Of a DNA stretch of 64,000 nt, positions 50,965-60,068 are shown one piece after another. The position numbers and the translations under genes are program-made. The notes below the pieces were generated by a model that ran no database searches, had not been told where the DNA came from, and worked only from the letters and a program-made list of their open reading frames with translations. The stretch's first letter is position 1. Each line of letters starts with the position of its first letter. This DNA is from Bacteriovorax sp. BSW11_IV (GTDB taxonomy: Bacteria; Bdellovibrionota; Bacteriovoracia; Bacteriovoracales; Bacteriovoracaceae): assembly GCF_000447755.1 (NCBI RefSeq), contig NZ_AUNE01000003.1:1-64000 (forward strand), read 5' to 3'.

Positions 50965-51887
50965 TGTTAAAATCACTTCCCACTGATGTTCGCATCATCG
51001 AGGTTGGACCTCGTGATGGACTTCAAAATGAAAAAAAAGTTTTAAGTACAGATGATAAGGCCCACTATATCAAGCTTTTGACTCAAACTGGTCTTAAGAC
51101 TATTGAAGTGACAAGTTTTGTTCGTGCGGACAAAATTCCACAAATGGGTGATGCCGTATCTTTGTTTGAGAAGGTTAAATCTTTTTTACCGACAGATATC
51201 CATGCTCCTTGTTTGGTTCCTAATCTAACAGGACTTGAGACTGCACTAGATATTGGAGTTAAAGAAATTGCTGTCTTCACAGCAACGAGCAATACATTTA
51301 ATAAGAAAAATATTAATGCCACAATTGAAGAATCATTCGAACGAATCAGACCAGTCGCAAAGATGGCGATTGATTGTGGAATTAAAGTTCGCGGTTATAT
51401 TTCAACGGTATTTGGCTGCCCTTACGAAGGTCAAACTTCAATTGAAAACTTGATGAAGGTGACTCGATTTTTAGATGAGATTGGTTGTTATGAAATTTCA
51501 TTAGGTGACACTATTGGTGTAGGAAATCCTGCACAAGTTTTGGCCATCACGAATGAACTTAAAAAAGAATTCAAACTTGATCGTTTTGCCATGCACATGC
51601 ATGATACTAATGGAATGGCCCTTGCCAATATCCTTACGGCCCTTGATTGTGGTCATACTAATTTTGATTCTTCATCTGCCGGTCTTGGTGGTTGCCCTTA
51701 TGCAAAGGGTGCCACAGGCAATGTGGCCACTGAAGATGTCGTTAATTTATTACATTGCCTCGGTGTAAACACAGGTGTTGATATGGAGAAATTAACCACG
51801 GCCAGCGAGTTCATTCTTTCTAAATTAGAGAAAAAGAGTTCTTCAAAATTTTACAATGCCTATATGGCAAGAAAGGCAAATCCATGA
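50964..51887 (+). CDS. mvaB: Hydroxymethylglutaryl-CoA lyase
   Basis: Cleaves HMG-CoA into acetyl-CoA and acetoacetate. 307 aa, normal. TIM-barrel motifs: VGPRDGLQNEKK, GDTIGVGNPAQV, HMHDTNGMALAN and the flexible active-site loop GLGGCPYAKGATGNVATED with the catalytic Cys. TAATG start overlap with the preceding gene and ATGA overlap with the next. Confidence 0.95.
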   Translation: MLKSLPTDVRIIEVGPRDGLQNEKKVLSTDDKAHYIKLLTQTGLKTIEVTSFVRADKIPQMGDAVSLFEKVKSFLPTDIHAPCLVPNLTGLETALDIGVKEIAVFTATSNTFNKKNINATIEESFERIRPVAKMAIDCGIKVRGYISTVFGCPYEGQTSIENLMKVTRFLDEIGCYEISLGDTIGVGNPAQVLAITNELKKEFKLDRFAMHMHDTNGMALANILTALDCGHTNFDSSSAGLGGCPYAKGATGNVATEDVVNLLHCLGVNTGVDMEKLTTASEFILSKLEKKSSSKFYNAYMARKANP

Positions 51888-52699
51888 GCCAATATAATCA
51901 ACACTTCACTGATTTAATCGTTGAAAAAGATGAACATCTTTTATGGCTTACACTCAATAATGAAAAGGCCTCGAATGCAATCACTGATGGCATGATTGAT
52001 TCCTTAGAGACTGTTTCAAAGCTTGCGGATAGCGATCCTGAAATTCGTGTCATGATTATTACGGGAGCAGGAAAGAATTTTTGTTCTGGCGGTGATGTTG
52101 AGGCCATGGAAAAGAAAACAGGAATGTTTGCGGGCGAGTCGTTTGAATTAGGTAATCGCTATAAAGAAGGCATACAAAGAATTCCAAGGGCCCTAGAGTC
52201 TTTCCAAAAACCAATAATTGCTATGGTTAACGGAGCTGCCATTGGTGCCGGTTGCGACCTTGCTTGTATGTGCGATATGAGAGTGGCCAGTGATAAGGCC
52301 AAGTTTGGTGAAACTTTTGCAAAGCTTGGTTTGGTGCCAGGTGATGGTGGGACGTTTTTCTTACAACGTGTCGTAGGTTACGCCAAGGCCATGGAAATGA
52401 TTTTAACAGCTGATATCTATGATGCTAACGCGGCCCTTGCAATGGGACTTGTTAATCAAGTTCATTCTTTTTTGGATCTAAAAGAAAAGACAAGAGAGCT
52501 TGCTATGAAGATTACTCATATCGGTCCAGTTGGGTTAGCTCTTACTAAGAGAGCTCTTAAAATGGGCCGCACTCAAGACTTAAATGCCCAGCTAGAAGTA
52601 CTTTCTATGTATCAAGGTATTGCTCAAAGAACGGATGATCACTTTGAAGGGCTACGCGCCATGAAAGAAAAAAGAGCTCCAGAATTCAAGGGCCGTTAG
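51884..52699 (+). CDS. Second enoyl-CoA hydratase/isomerase (crotonase family)
   Basis: 271 aa. GKNFCSGGDVEAM and GAAIGAGCDLACMCD form the oxyanion hole, and KFGETFAKLGLVPGDGGTFF carries the putative catalytic Glu and Asp. Overlaps mvaB by 4 nt. A precise substrate in or beside the leucine pathway is not clear, since liuC already provides the methylglutaconyl-CoA step; beta-oxidation or a related branched substrate is possible. Confidence 0.85.
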   Translation: MSQYNQHFTDLIVEKDEHLLWLTLNNEKASNAITDGMIDSLETVSKLADSDPEIRVMIITGAGKNFCSGGDVEAMEKKTGMFAGESFELGNRYKEGIQRIPRALESFQKPIIAMVNGAAIGAGCDLACMCDMRVASDKAKFGETFAKLGLVPGDGGTFFLQRVVGYAKAMEMILTADIYDANAALAMGLVNQVHSFLDLKEKTRELAMKITHIGPVGLALTKRALKMGRTQDLNAQLEVLSMYQGIAQRTDDHFEGLRAMKEKRAPEFKGR

Positions 52700-52708
52700 G
52701 CCCATCTC

Positions 52709-52773
52709 CAGATGTCAGAAGTTTTTAAAAATTAAGTTTGTCTTATAAGTTGACAGAACTCCTCTGACATCTG
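52709..52773 (+). terminator. Long inverted repeat after the leucine operon
   Basis: CAGATGTCAGA (52709-52719) and TCTGACATCTG (52763-52773) are perfect 11-bp arms around a 43-nt loop, followed by T-rich CTTTTAATAAGTTTTAATTTTT. Likely a transcript-end structure. Confidence 0.6.
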
Positions 52774-52811
52774 ACACTTTTAATAAGTTTTAATTTTTAC
52801 ATGGATGTTCA

Positions 52812-53159
52812 GTGAAGAGAATTTTTTTCATTTGCCTTCTCTGCGCCTCGTGCTCCACTCTTGTTTTTGAAAATACTGGAGTAGGAGAGTTGAACTTGGA
52901 TGTGAATCCAAAACACACGACGGCGAGGAAAAGTGAAGGAGTGAAAGAATTTTATCTATGGGGAATGATTCCCGCCAAGCACACGGTACAAGTTGATTCA
53001 CAGTTGCTTAAAAGTGGGGGAAGTGAATTTTCCAATATCTCTTTTGGGACGTATAAAACGACCAGAGATACATGGATGGCCATCCTTTCTTTTGGACTCT
53101 ATACGCCTGTGCACTATTTCGTTGAGGCCCATTCTGATGAAGGGTTGATTCGTGAATAG
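52812..53159 (+). CDS. Bor-like lipoprotein
   Basis: 115 aa, GTG start. Signal peptide with lipobox LCASC (Cys14). Mature region has KEFYLWGMIP and LSFGLYTPVHYFVEAH, matching the central and terminal pattern of phage-lambda Bor/Iss lipoproteins (GxxxxxxVD... GIYTP). Bor gives serum resistance in E. coli, but here only the fold similarity is suggested. Overlaps the next lipoprotein by 8 nt. Confidence 0.65.
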   Translation: MKRIFFICLLCASCSTLVFENTGVGELNLDVNPKHTTARKSEGVKEFYLWGMIPAKHTVQVDSQLLKSGGSEFSNISFGTYKTTRDTWMAILSFGLYTPVHYFVEAHSDEGLIRE

Positions 53160-53478
53160 GAAAACTTATTTTTTTACATTTATTTTTTTGCACATGGGTC
53201 TTTTAAACAGTTGTGCGAGCTCAACAAAAATATCTGGAGGAAGTTGTTTCAAATCAACTCTCGCTCCTCATGGCCAGTTGAAGCAAAGGCTAGAAGTTCG
53301 AAAGATTAGCTTTGGAAATGAAAAATCCAAGTTGAAAGATATCCTATTAGCAAATGATTTGGGTTGTGAAGGCACAAGAATTGGTGGGGTTCAAATTAAA
53401 TATAGTGCTTTAGATGCGCTATTTAATGTGATCCCTTTTGTGAACTCAAAAACTCTTGTATTTGAAATTTTAAATTAA
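53152..53478 (+). CDS. Small lipoprotein
   Basis: 108 aa, GTG start within the previous gene. Lipobox LLNSCAS (Cys21). Mature part has two Cys and a TGC-free beta-rich sequence ending NSKTLVFEILN. No recognised family. Paired with the Bor-like lipoprotein. Confidence 0.62.
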   Translation: MNRKTYFFTFIFLHMGLLNSCASSTKISGGSCFKSTLAPHGQLKQRLEVRKISFGNEKSKLKDILLANDLGCEGTRIGGVQIKYSALDALFNVIPFVNSKTLVFEILN

Positions 53479-53549
53479 ACAAGTCACGGACGAACGTCTA
53501 CGGGCCAGGGATGGGCCACTAAGTAACCGATTTCATGATGAATAGGTTA

Positions 53550-53573
53550 AAGGCCAGGGAAGGCCTTCTTTTT
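53550..53573 (+). terminator. Intrinsic terminator of the lipoprotein pair
   Basis: AAGGCC (53550-53555) and GGCCTT (53562-53567) with a 6-nt loop, then CTTTTT. Confidence 0.6.
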
Positions 53574-53625
53574 GCTCCAATTACCTAAAATCACCCTCTT
53601 TATTCTCATGATATTAAATAGACAA

Positions 53626-53633
53626 GCCGATAA
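53626..53633 (+). promoter_or_regulatory. Perfect sigma-28 -10 element (GCCGATAA)
   Basis: GCCGATAA is the exact FliA -10 consensus and lies 35 nt before the ATG of the 1168-aa protein. The expected TAAA at the right -35 spacing is missing, so this may be chance. Confidence 0.25.
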
Positions 53634-53667
53634 GCTCTTGAGGTATTTTGCCTTGTGAGAGAGAAAA

Positions 53668-56600
53668 ATGAGAAAAGTAATCATCGCAACGATGACATTA
53701 TTCGGTCTATTTAGTGGGATCTTTGCTAGCTCTGAGCAAAGTGTTGAGCTCATCATTCCTAAACCCTATGCTCCAGAAAAAGGTTTTTTTGCAACTGCTA
53801 CGTCAATGTTTCTAGTGGATACTGTTGGTGAGTTTAAAAGTATTGAAAACTCTATTCGCAAAAAGCTTGCTCCTTATGAAGTTGCGCTTGCGAAATATTA
53901 TAGTCAGAAAGATTTGGATAAGCTCATCACTGAAACAATGAGTGCTGTAAATAAAAATATTATCAAAGATGACCTCACTGATCAGAGGGCAATTGCTACG
54001 GCCAGATACCTAGGGCGAGAGCTTATTGGTAAAATATTTGAAAGAGTACTTGAAGTCGAAGGTATAAAAGATGAAAGTGCAAGAAAAGTGTGGAAGGATA
54101 AATTATTAAGTCCTTTTAATCGTTGTATCAACGAGTCTCGTAATTTTCTCTATGATGGCGCGGGTTGTATCGGTAGTTTGACGGCCGCATTGATTCCAAA
54201 TGTTGGCCTGGCCATGACTCACGAAATGTCGAAGTCAAAACTTGCCCCAATACTTCCTGAAGATCAACGTCAGACATTTGTCGAAGGGCGTGTGCGCGAT
54301 TACAGATTGTGCTTTTTAAACAACAGAAAAAAAGATGCAGAGGCCGTAAAGGGCTGTGCTCTTGATTCTATAAAAGTTGGTGTTATCGCTGTAACAAAAA
54401 AGAAGGTAAGTGACACCATTGATGCCACAACAACTGATCCAAAAGTTTATAGCGATATCATGAATAAGAGTATGCCTCCATTTCAAAAATGTATGGGGGA
54501 AATTGGTAGGGGGCTTCCTCGTAATAAGCCTTATGATTATCAAATCAACAGATGTTTAGACGGGGTTGTATCAACAGTGGGACAGGGTTTAATTCCTGTT
54601 AAAATTGGAGAGAATCCAGCGGTTACAAATAATTTAACTTCTGCTCAGATAAGCTTACTCGTTCCTCAGAAAAAAGAAGAGTTCAAAAAATGTATTGATG
54701 AGATGGTTAAAAAAGATCAAAGAGTTGGCGGGTCTATCGATTCTAAAGAATGTGAAACACGTATAACTAATGATGTTACGAAGTCTGTTGTTTTAAGTAT
54801 TTTTGATAGTAATGCTCGTAAAAATCTTGGGCCAATTAATAAAGGACTTGCCGACAGTGTTGCAAAAAAGGCCACTGACCTTCTAGAACAGTGTTGGCAT
54901 CAAAAAATTGCTGGAGAAGAGAAAAATAAGTGTCTCAAAGATTCAATTTCAACTTTATCAATTGATATTGCCAACGAAAAAATTAAGAAAGAGTTACCTA
55001 AAGAAAATGAGCAAACGAAAAAGATAAGAATGGGACTGATGTCCGGCTTTGAAGGATGTTTAGATAAGGGTCTAAGTGGTGATATTGCTTCTGATCCAAA
55101 CTTGAGTTCTAAAGTAACTGGTTGTGCTACAGAGTTAACGAAAAACTCGGCCATGAAAATTGCGGAGTATCAGTTGTCTGAAATTATAGGGGACAAAGTT
55201 TCTGGCCCTGAAAAGGTTCAAATTATAAATAAACATGTCTATCGTGATTTAGAGCATTGTCTTGGAAGTGCACCAACAGAAGAAATTCTTTCTAGTTGTG
55301 TTACGAATTTGAAAAAAAATGCATCACACGATATTGCCATTCTAAGCTTCAGCGCTGAAATTGATAAATTTATTAAAGAAAATGGTGGTAAAGATAGACT
55401 CGGCATCAAAACGTCAGATATTCAAAAATTGAAAAGCCAACTTGAAAGAGACTTGGCATCATGTCTTGAAAAAATTAATGATAAAGACCCAATGCCACAA
55501 ATTAATCAGTGTATTAAAGGACAGGTTTTCAACTTGGCGACGACGCTGGGTGATTATCAATTTAATGCTAGTGTAGGCACATTGTATAAAGGTCGTGAAA
55601 GTGTTCAGCACATATTCCATGAAGAGTTCACAGGAAATTTCAGAGGGTGTTTGAATAGAGCACAAGGCGAAGATTACGATCTCAATGGATATATGGATAA
55701 CTTAAAAACGTGTACCAATGAAGTTTCTTCGAAAACGATGTACTCAATGGGAAGGGATCAAATTCAATTTGCTCTTACGCAAAACTTAAAAGATAAACCT
55801 GGGGTGGACCGCAAACAACAACGAGAGGCCCTTACTCTTTCACTTCTTGCTCCTTACAAAGAATGTCTCGATACAGCGCCTAAAAAAGATACATGTATCT
55901 CGGGTCTAAAAACTGAGGCCACTAAGGCAGTCGTTGAACAATATGCAAAAAATGAGGTTGAATTTCAGCTCAATACAAAAGAGATGCCGAAGAATCTTGG
56001 AACAATTCTGGAAGAATTCAAAAAGTGTATGATCCAAGCAAAGAGTGATCAAAAAGCGCAAGATCGTTGTGTTAAGAATTTTTCTATTAAATTTGCCAGT
56101 GCCCTTGGTAATATGAAAGTTCAGTCTGTACTTAATTCGACACTTGGCTCAGAAGATTTTGCGACAAATAAAAAAGAAATAGATTCAATGCTTAAAGACT
56201 ACGACTATTGTCTTCGTCGATTAAATTCTAAAGAATACGTTAATGAAGTAACTGCTGGAGTTACTGAGTGTATCGGAACTTTACAAAAAACGGCCGAAGG
56301 AATCGTTAAAAAAGTCGCAACGGGATGGATTTCTACAACAAGTCCATTTGCTGATTTTAATAAAGCTATTGCTGCAAGTTTACCTTGTATCGCAGGTCTC
56401 ATGCCTGCATCTCCTTATGATGGAGACTTAAAAAAGCAAGTTGACTCGGCCCTTAAACCTGTTGCGATTATGATTGGTCAGTATCTTGATTACAACATCA
56501 AAGAAGCTGGAGAAGATCTTCCTAAAGTCCTTGAAACTCTATTAAAAGATATCGACGAAGGCGATTCTCTTGAGGCCAGGAGAAACCTTGTGGATACACT

Positions 56601-57174
56601 TGTTGAAACTGGTGCTCTTGATCAAATTATTAAGGCCATTGTGTTGGACAAAGTTAAAGGTGGTTTAAAATCAGTTTCTGATAGTGAGATACCTCAAAGT
56701 GTGAAAGACAAAATTTCTAGTAAGGCCAACTTAGATTCTATTTTTAAAGGAAAAGTTGCTGCTGAAATTAGAGAAATGGTAGCAGAGTCTGTTTTAAGAC
56801 CAGTTCTTGTTGATGGTGAAAAAATGAGTGGACAAAAAGTTAGTGCTGCAACTAAGGAGATCACTCAAAAAGTTACTGAGGCCCTCGCCACGTCAGATAA
56901 GTTTGGGCAAGAAATTATTCGTGTAAGCGTACAAAATAAAATAAATCAAATGGGATCAGTAAAAAGATTTTTTGGAAAAATGATCTACGGGTCTGATTCG
57001 TTCAATTGGTCAAAAGTGCGTGAATCGGATAAGGGAAAAATTGCCGAGGCCTATATTACTCGACATGTTCTAATGCCTAAGCTGCGTGGGGAAGTCATTG
57101 ATGAATCCACTATGGCCAATATCAATAAGAAGGCCGAAGAATTGGTCACTAGCGCTGTAAAGAGTTATGAATAG
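53668..57174 (+). CDS. Secreted protein with twelve Cys-pair helical repeats
   Basis: 1168 aa. Signal peptide to about residue 20 (SGIFAS). From residue about 150 to 880 the same unit recurs twelve times: aromatic-x2-Cys, 10-25 residues, Cys, then a helix; examples are FNRC...GC, YRLC...GC, FQKC...RC, FKKC...EC, YKEC...TC, FKKC...RC and YDYC...EC. The Cys in each unit are well placed for a disulfide across a helical hairpin in the periplasm. The C-terminal 250 residues lack Cys and are helical. No known family. Single gene, own leader. Confidence 0.78.
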   Translation: MRKVIIATMTLFGLFSGIFASSEQSVELIIPKPYAPEKGFFATATSMFLVDTVGEFKSIENSIRKKLAPYEVALAKYYSQKDLDKLITETMSAVNKNIIKDDLTDQRAIATARYLGRELIGKIFERVLEVEGIKDESARKVWKDKLLSPFNRCINESRNFLYDGAGCIGSLTAALIPNVGLAMTHEMSKSKLAPILPEDQRQTFVEGRVRDYRLCFLNNRKKDAEAVKGCALDSIKVGVIAVTKKKVSDTIDATTTDPKVYSDIMNKSMPPFQKCMGEIGRGLPRNKPYDYQINRCLDGVVSTVGQGLIPVKIGENPAVTNNLTSAQISLLVPQKKEEFKKCIDEMVKKDQRVGGSIDSKECETRITNDVTKSVVLSIFDSNARKNLGPINKGLADSVAKKATDLLEQCWHQKIAGEEKNKCLKDSISTLSIDIANEKIKKELPKENEQTKKIRMGLMSGFEGCLDKGLSGDIASDPNLSSKVTGCATELTKNSAMKIAEYQLSEIIGDKVSGPEKVQIINKHVYRDLEHCLGSAPTEEILSSCVTNLKKNASHDIAILSFSAEIDKFIKENGGKDRLGIKTSDIQKLKSQLERDLASCLEKINDKDPMPQINQCIKGQVFNLATTLGDYQFNASVGTLYKGRESVQHIFHEEFTGNFRGCLNRAQGEDYDLNGYMDNLKTCTNEVSSKTMYSMGRDQIQFALTQNLKDKPGVDRKQQREALTLSLLAPYKECLDTAPKKDTCISGLKTEATKAVVEQYAKNEVEFQLNTKEMPKNLGTILEEFKKCMIQAKSDQKAQDRCVKNFSIKFASALGNMKVQSVLNSTLGSEDFATNKKEIDSMLKDYDYCLRRLNSKEYVNEVTAGVTECIGTLQKTAEGIVKKVATGWISTTSPFADFNKAIAASLPCIAGLMPASPYDGDLKKQVDSALKPVAIMIGQYLDYNIKEAGEDLPKVLETLLKDIDEGDSLEARRNLVDTLVETGALDQIIKAIVLDKVKGGLKSVSDSEIPQSVKDKISSKANLDSIFKGKVAAEIREMVAESVLRPVLVDGEKMSGQKVSAATKEITQKVTEALATSDKFGQEIIRVSVQNKINQMGSVKRFFGKMIYGSDSFNWSKVRESDKGKIAEAYITRHVLMPKLRGEVIDESTMANINKKAEELVTSAVKSYE

Positions 57175-57241
57175 TGTCTATATATAGGACACTATTTCGC
57201 TAGATTACCCTGTGTTTTCAACTGTTTAATGTCTTAAGTCT

Positions 57242-57257
57242 TGGCAAGATAATTGCT
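57242..57257 (+). promoter_or_regulatory. Sigma-54 promoter of the secreted CheD-like gene
   Basis: TTGGCAAGATAATTGCT: GG (57243-57244) and GC (57255-57256) separated by 10 nt, with only one mismatch to the TGGCACG-N4-TTGC consensus. Start point near 57268, just 4 nt before the ATG at 57272, giving an almost leaderless message. Confidence 0.65.
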
Positions 57258-57271
57258 TTTAATTGAGTATT

Positions 57272-57868
57272 ATGAAAATGATACTTGTGTTGGGGATATT
57301 GATTAGTTCACTATCTTCATTTGCCAATGATACAGGGAATGAGCCTGAAGTTTTTCAGCGTGAATTCATTTACACTCATCGTAGTGTTCATCCTAATATT
57401 CAAACATATGGGGTTAATACTTGCGTTGCTGTCTACTTATTCAATGGAGATGGTCATGCTATTATCGCTCATTTTGATGCTTCTATTAAAGCTAAGAAAG
57501 AATTATCAAAAATGATTACTCTTTTAGGTGAAGGAACAAAGGCGAAAATTTTTGGTGGAGTTGAGGGAGCAAGATTAAATACATTTGGGGAAATTTTCGA
57601 TTCACTCAAATATTATAACATCCCTGTTGTTGAATTTCGTCAAAATGAAAGAGGTTCAGATAGTATGTCATTAAGTTTCAATCTTGAGACTAATGAAGTT
57701 TCTGAGTACGATGAAATGAATTCATATGATACGTTTGATATCGTTGAGGGAAAGCTTAAGCGTCTTCATATTGGACCTAAAAGAATGTTTCGACATATGG
57801 ATTCTCTTGGTGGCGGTGATATCGTTGAGAAACAAAAAAGTTCGACAGGCTTTAGGCCTATTTTCTAA
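57272..57868 (+). CDS. Exported CheD-like glutamine deamidase
   Basis: 198 aa. Signal peptide cleaved near SSFA-ND (residue 18). The mature protein follows the CheD fold: Thr45-x5-Cys51-VAV and His67 in IIAHF reproduce the Thr, Cys and His of the deamidase site with the CheD spacing (Cys to His one residue shorter), followed by KAKIFGG, a helix and LSFNLETNEVS, matching CheD's YNIETGKL. Chemotactic CheD is cytoplasmic; a signal peptide is unusual. It may act on prey or periplasmic proteins. A TTG at 57263 would precede the predicted transcript start. Confidence 0.72.
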   Translation: MKMILVLGILISSLSSFANDTGNEPEVFQREFIYTHRSVHPNIQTYGVNTCVAVYLFNGDGHAIIAHFDASIKAKKELSKMITLLGEGTKAKIFGGVEGARLNTFGEIFDSLKYYNIPVVEFRQNERGSDSMSLSFNLETNEVSEYDEMNSYDTFDIVEGKLKRLHIGPKRMFRHMDSLGGGDIVEKQKSSTGFRPIF

Positions 57869-57878
57869 TCAATTCACA

Positions 57879-59921
57879 CTATTCATCTAAAAGTGACATT
57901 AGGCCCTGAAAGAAATCTTTTTTATAAGTTTCTGCTTCGTCAGCACTCATATGCCCAAAACTTGTTCTGTCTTGAATTAGAAGAAGTCCTTCTTTGTCGA
58001 GTTCGTGAACAAAACGAGAGGGATGTCTAGGCGTAAGGTTCCCGTACATTTTTCTTTGTTTACAATAAGTCATAAAGAGCTTCTTTTGAGCTCTTGTTAT
58101 TCCAACATAGCATAAACGTCTTTCTTCACTTATATCTTCACCTTGCTTGACCGTTTTTTTGTGAGGAAGAAGCTCTTCTTCCATACCAATGAGATAGACT
58201 GTATCGAATTCAAGTCCTTTAGAAGAGTGAAGAGTCATAAGTGTTACTTCATTTTTTCTAACATCAGAGTCTTCGTCTTCTTTTGAAGTATCTTGAGAGT
58301 CTTGCAGGAGAAGTTTTTCTACAAATGATTTTAGAGTGGCACTTTCTTTTTGTCTTTCCGTAAAACGGGCCGCTGATTCAATGAAGTTCATAACGTCATT
58401 TTTTCTGCGCTCAATTTGTTTTACGTTATCGTAGTTCTTGGCAATAAATTCAAAATACGAAATATCCTCAACAATCCCCGATATACTTTCAGCAAGCGAG
58501 CTTCTGTCAAAGACGTCTTTGTATTTACGAATAAGCTCAATAAACGTTTTGATCTTTTCTTCTCTGTTCGGATCAAGGGCGGGATAATCTTCCATGGCCT
58601 TAAATAAAGAAATATTTTCTTCGCTAGATTTTTCAATATATTTTTCTAGCGTCTTAATTCCAATCCCACGGTTTGGTACATTGAGTATTCTTCTAAGTGC
58701 CATTTGATCATTGGGGTTTAGAATAAGAAAGAGATAGGCCATGAGGTCTTTGACTTCTTTTTTCTCATATAGCTTTTGGCCACCGACGATAGTGTAGGGC
58801 ACTTGGCTTAGGCGTAATTCATCTTCAAGAGGTTGGACTTGAGTATTACTTCTGTAAAGAATTGCAATATCTCCAAGGTGTCCACCTTTTGATTGATGAT
58901 TAACGATCTCTTCAACAACGACTTGTGATTCATGGTCTGTATCGGCCATTTGCCAAAGGATTGGCTTGAAGTCACTTTGCCACTCACTCCAAAGTGTTTT
59001 ATCTCTTCTATGTTTATTCTCGCTGATAACTCTGTTTGCAAGATTTAGGATAGGCAAGATTGAACGGTAGTTTTGCTCAAGTTTAACAACTTTTGCACCC
59101 GGAAAATTTCTCTCAAAGCTCAAAATATTTGTGATATCAGCACCCCTAAAAGAATAGATGGCCTGATCATCATCGCCAACGACACAAAGATTATTATGTG
59201 TTTTTGTAAGATGCATGATGAGATTAAACTGAAGTGTGTTAGTATCTTGATATTCATCAATCATGATATAGCGAAATTGTTCTGAATAGGCGGTGGCCAC
59301 ATCGGGATGCTCATCGAATAGTCTAACTGTTAAAAGCAAGATGTCATCAAAGTCGATTGCATTGAAAAATTTCAACTTCTCTTGATAGTATTCATAGCAA
59401 TAAAGTGTTGCATGACTATAGGGATCTTCGTCGTTAAAAAACTCACTATTAGCGTAATCATCATAAGAAACCCCTTGGTTTTTTAGAAAACCAATACGCG
59501 AGAGGATATCTTCTTTTTTAAAGTTTTTATCAGCATTAAATCGTTTTAGGCCTTCTCTTAGAATGGCCAACTGATCACTTGTATCATAAATGGAAAAGTT
59601 TTTGTGGTAACCTAGCTTTTCGATTTCTTTCTTAAGAATTTTTAGGCCTAAAGAATGGAACGTTGCAAGAGTGATTCCTCTTGTTAACCTTTTGTTTAAA
59701 AGGGCATGAACCCTTTCCTTCATCTCTTTTGCGGCCTTGTTGGTAAAACTAACGGCCAAAATATTCTTTGACGGAATATTGAGGTTATCGACCATGTGCG
59801 CTATCCTGTAAGTAAGCGTTCTAGTCTTGCCGCTGCCAGCACCGGCCAGAATTAATACTGGTCCTTCGATGGTTTCGGCCGCTTCGCGTTGTTTGTCGTT
59901 TAGTCCTGAGAGTGAAATCAT
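57879..59921 (-). CDS. pcrA: UvrD/PcrA-family DNA helicase
   Basis: 3'-5' superfamily 1 helicase for repair and replication. 680 aa, normal. Walker A LILAGAGSGKT, motif II IDEYQDTNTLQ, motif III GDDDQAIYSFRGA, motif IV EQNYRS, motif V TLHSSKGLEF and motif VI CYVGITRAQ. Start ATG at 59921, divergent from fumarase with 147 nt between. An inverted repeat lies just upstream. Confidence 0.95.
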   Translation of the reverse strand: MISLSGLNDKQREAAETIEGPVLILAGAGSGKTRTLTYRIAHMVDNLNIPSKNILAVSFTNKAAKEMKERVHALLNKRLTRGITLATFHSLGLKILKKEIEKLGYHKNFSIYDTSDQLAILREGLKRFNADKNFKKEDILSRIGFLKNQGVSYDDYANSEFFNDEDPYSHATLYCYEYYQEKLKFFNAIDFDDILLLTVRLFDEHPDVATAYSEQFRYIMIDEYQDTNTLQFNLIMHLTKTHNNLCVVGDDDQAIYSFRGADITNILSFERNFPGAKVVKLEQNYRSILPILNLANRVISENKHRRDKTLWSEWQSDFKPILWQMADTDHESQVVVEEIVNHQSKGGHLGDIAILYRSNTQVQPLEDELRLSQVPYTIVGGQKLYEKKEVKDLMAYLFLILNPNDQMALRRILNVPNRGIGIKTLEKYIEKSSEENISLFKAMEDYPALDPNREEKIKTFIELIRKYKDVFDRSSLAESISGIVEDISYFEFIAKNYDNVKQIERRKNDVMNFIESAARFTERQKESATLKSFVEKLLLQDSQDTSKEDEDSDVRKNEVTLMTLHSSKGLEFDTVYLIGMEEELLPHKKTVKQGEDISEERRLCYVGITRAQKKLFMTYCKQRKMYGNLTPRHPSRFVHELDKEGLLLIQDRTSFGHMSADEAETYKKDFFQGLMSLLDE

Positions 59922-59942
59922 GTCTACAAAATACAGAAAAAG

Positions 59943-59962
59943 TGTTCATGAGGCAATGAACA
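59943..59962 (-). promoter_or_regulatory. Inverted repeat upstream of pcrA
   Basis: TGTTCAT and ATGAACA arms with a 6-nt spacer, about 22-41 nt before the pcrA start. Candidate operator; it does not match a LexA box I can name. Confidence 0.35.
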
Positions 59963-60014
59963 TTACAGGGTGAATGATAAAGATTTTTGGCCAGACGGAA
60001 CATTTAAAATTCGA

Positions 60015-60020
60015 TATAAT
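60015..60020 (+). promoter_or_regulatory. Candidate -10 element for the fumarase genes
   Basis: TATAAT matches the -10 consensus. CAGACG 17 nt upstream (59992-59997) is a weak -35. Predicted start near 60027, followed by AAGGAG before the ATG at 60069. Confidence 0.4.
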
Positions 60021-60068
60021 TTTAAGCAATTCCAGACATTTAATTTTTGACAACATAAGGAGTTCTTC

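Noticed and set aside
53607-53633. Full sigma-28 promoter before the 1168-aa gene
   Set aside because: Only the -10 element fits; the -35 position reads CATG instead of TAAA. Kept only as a low-confidence site.
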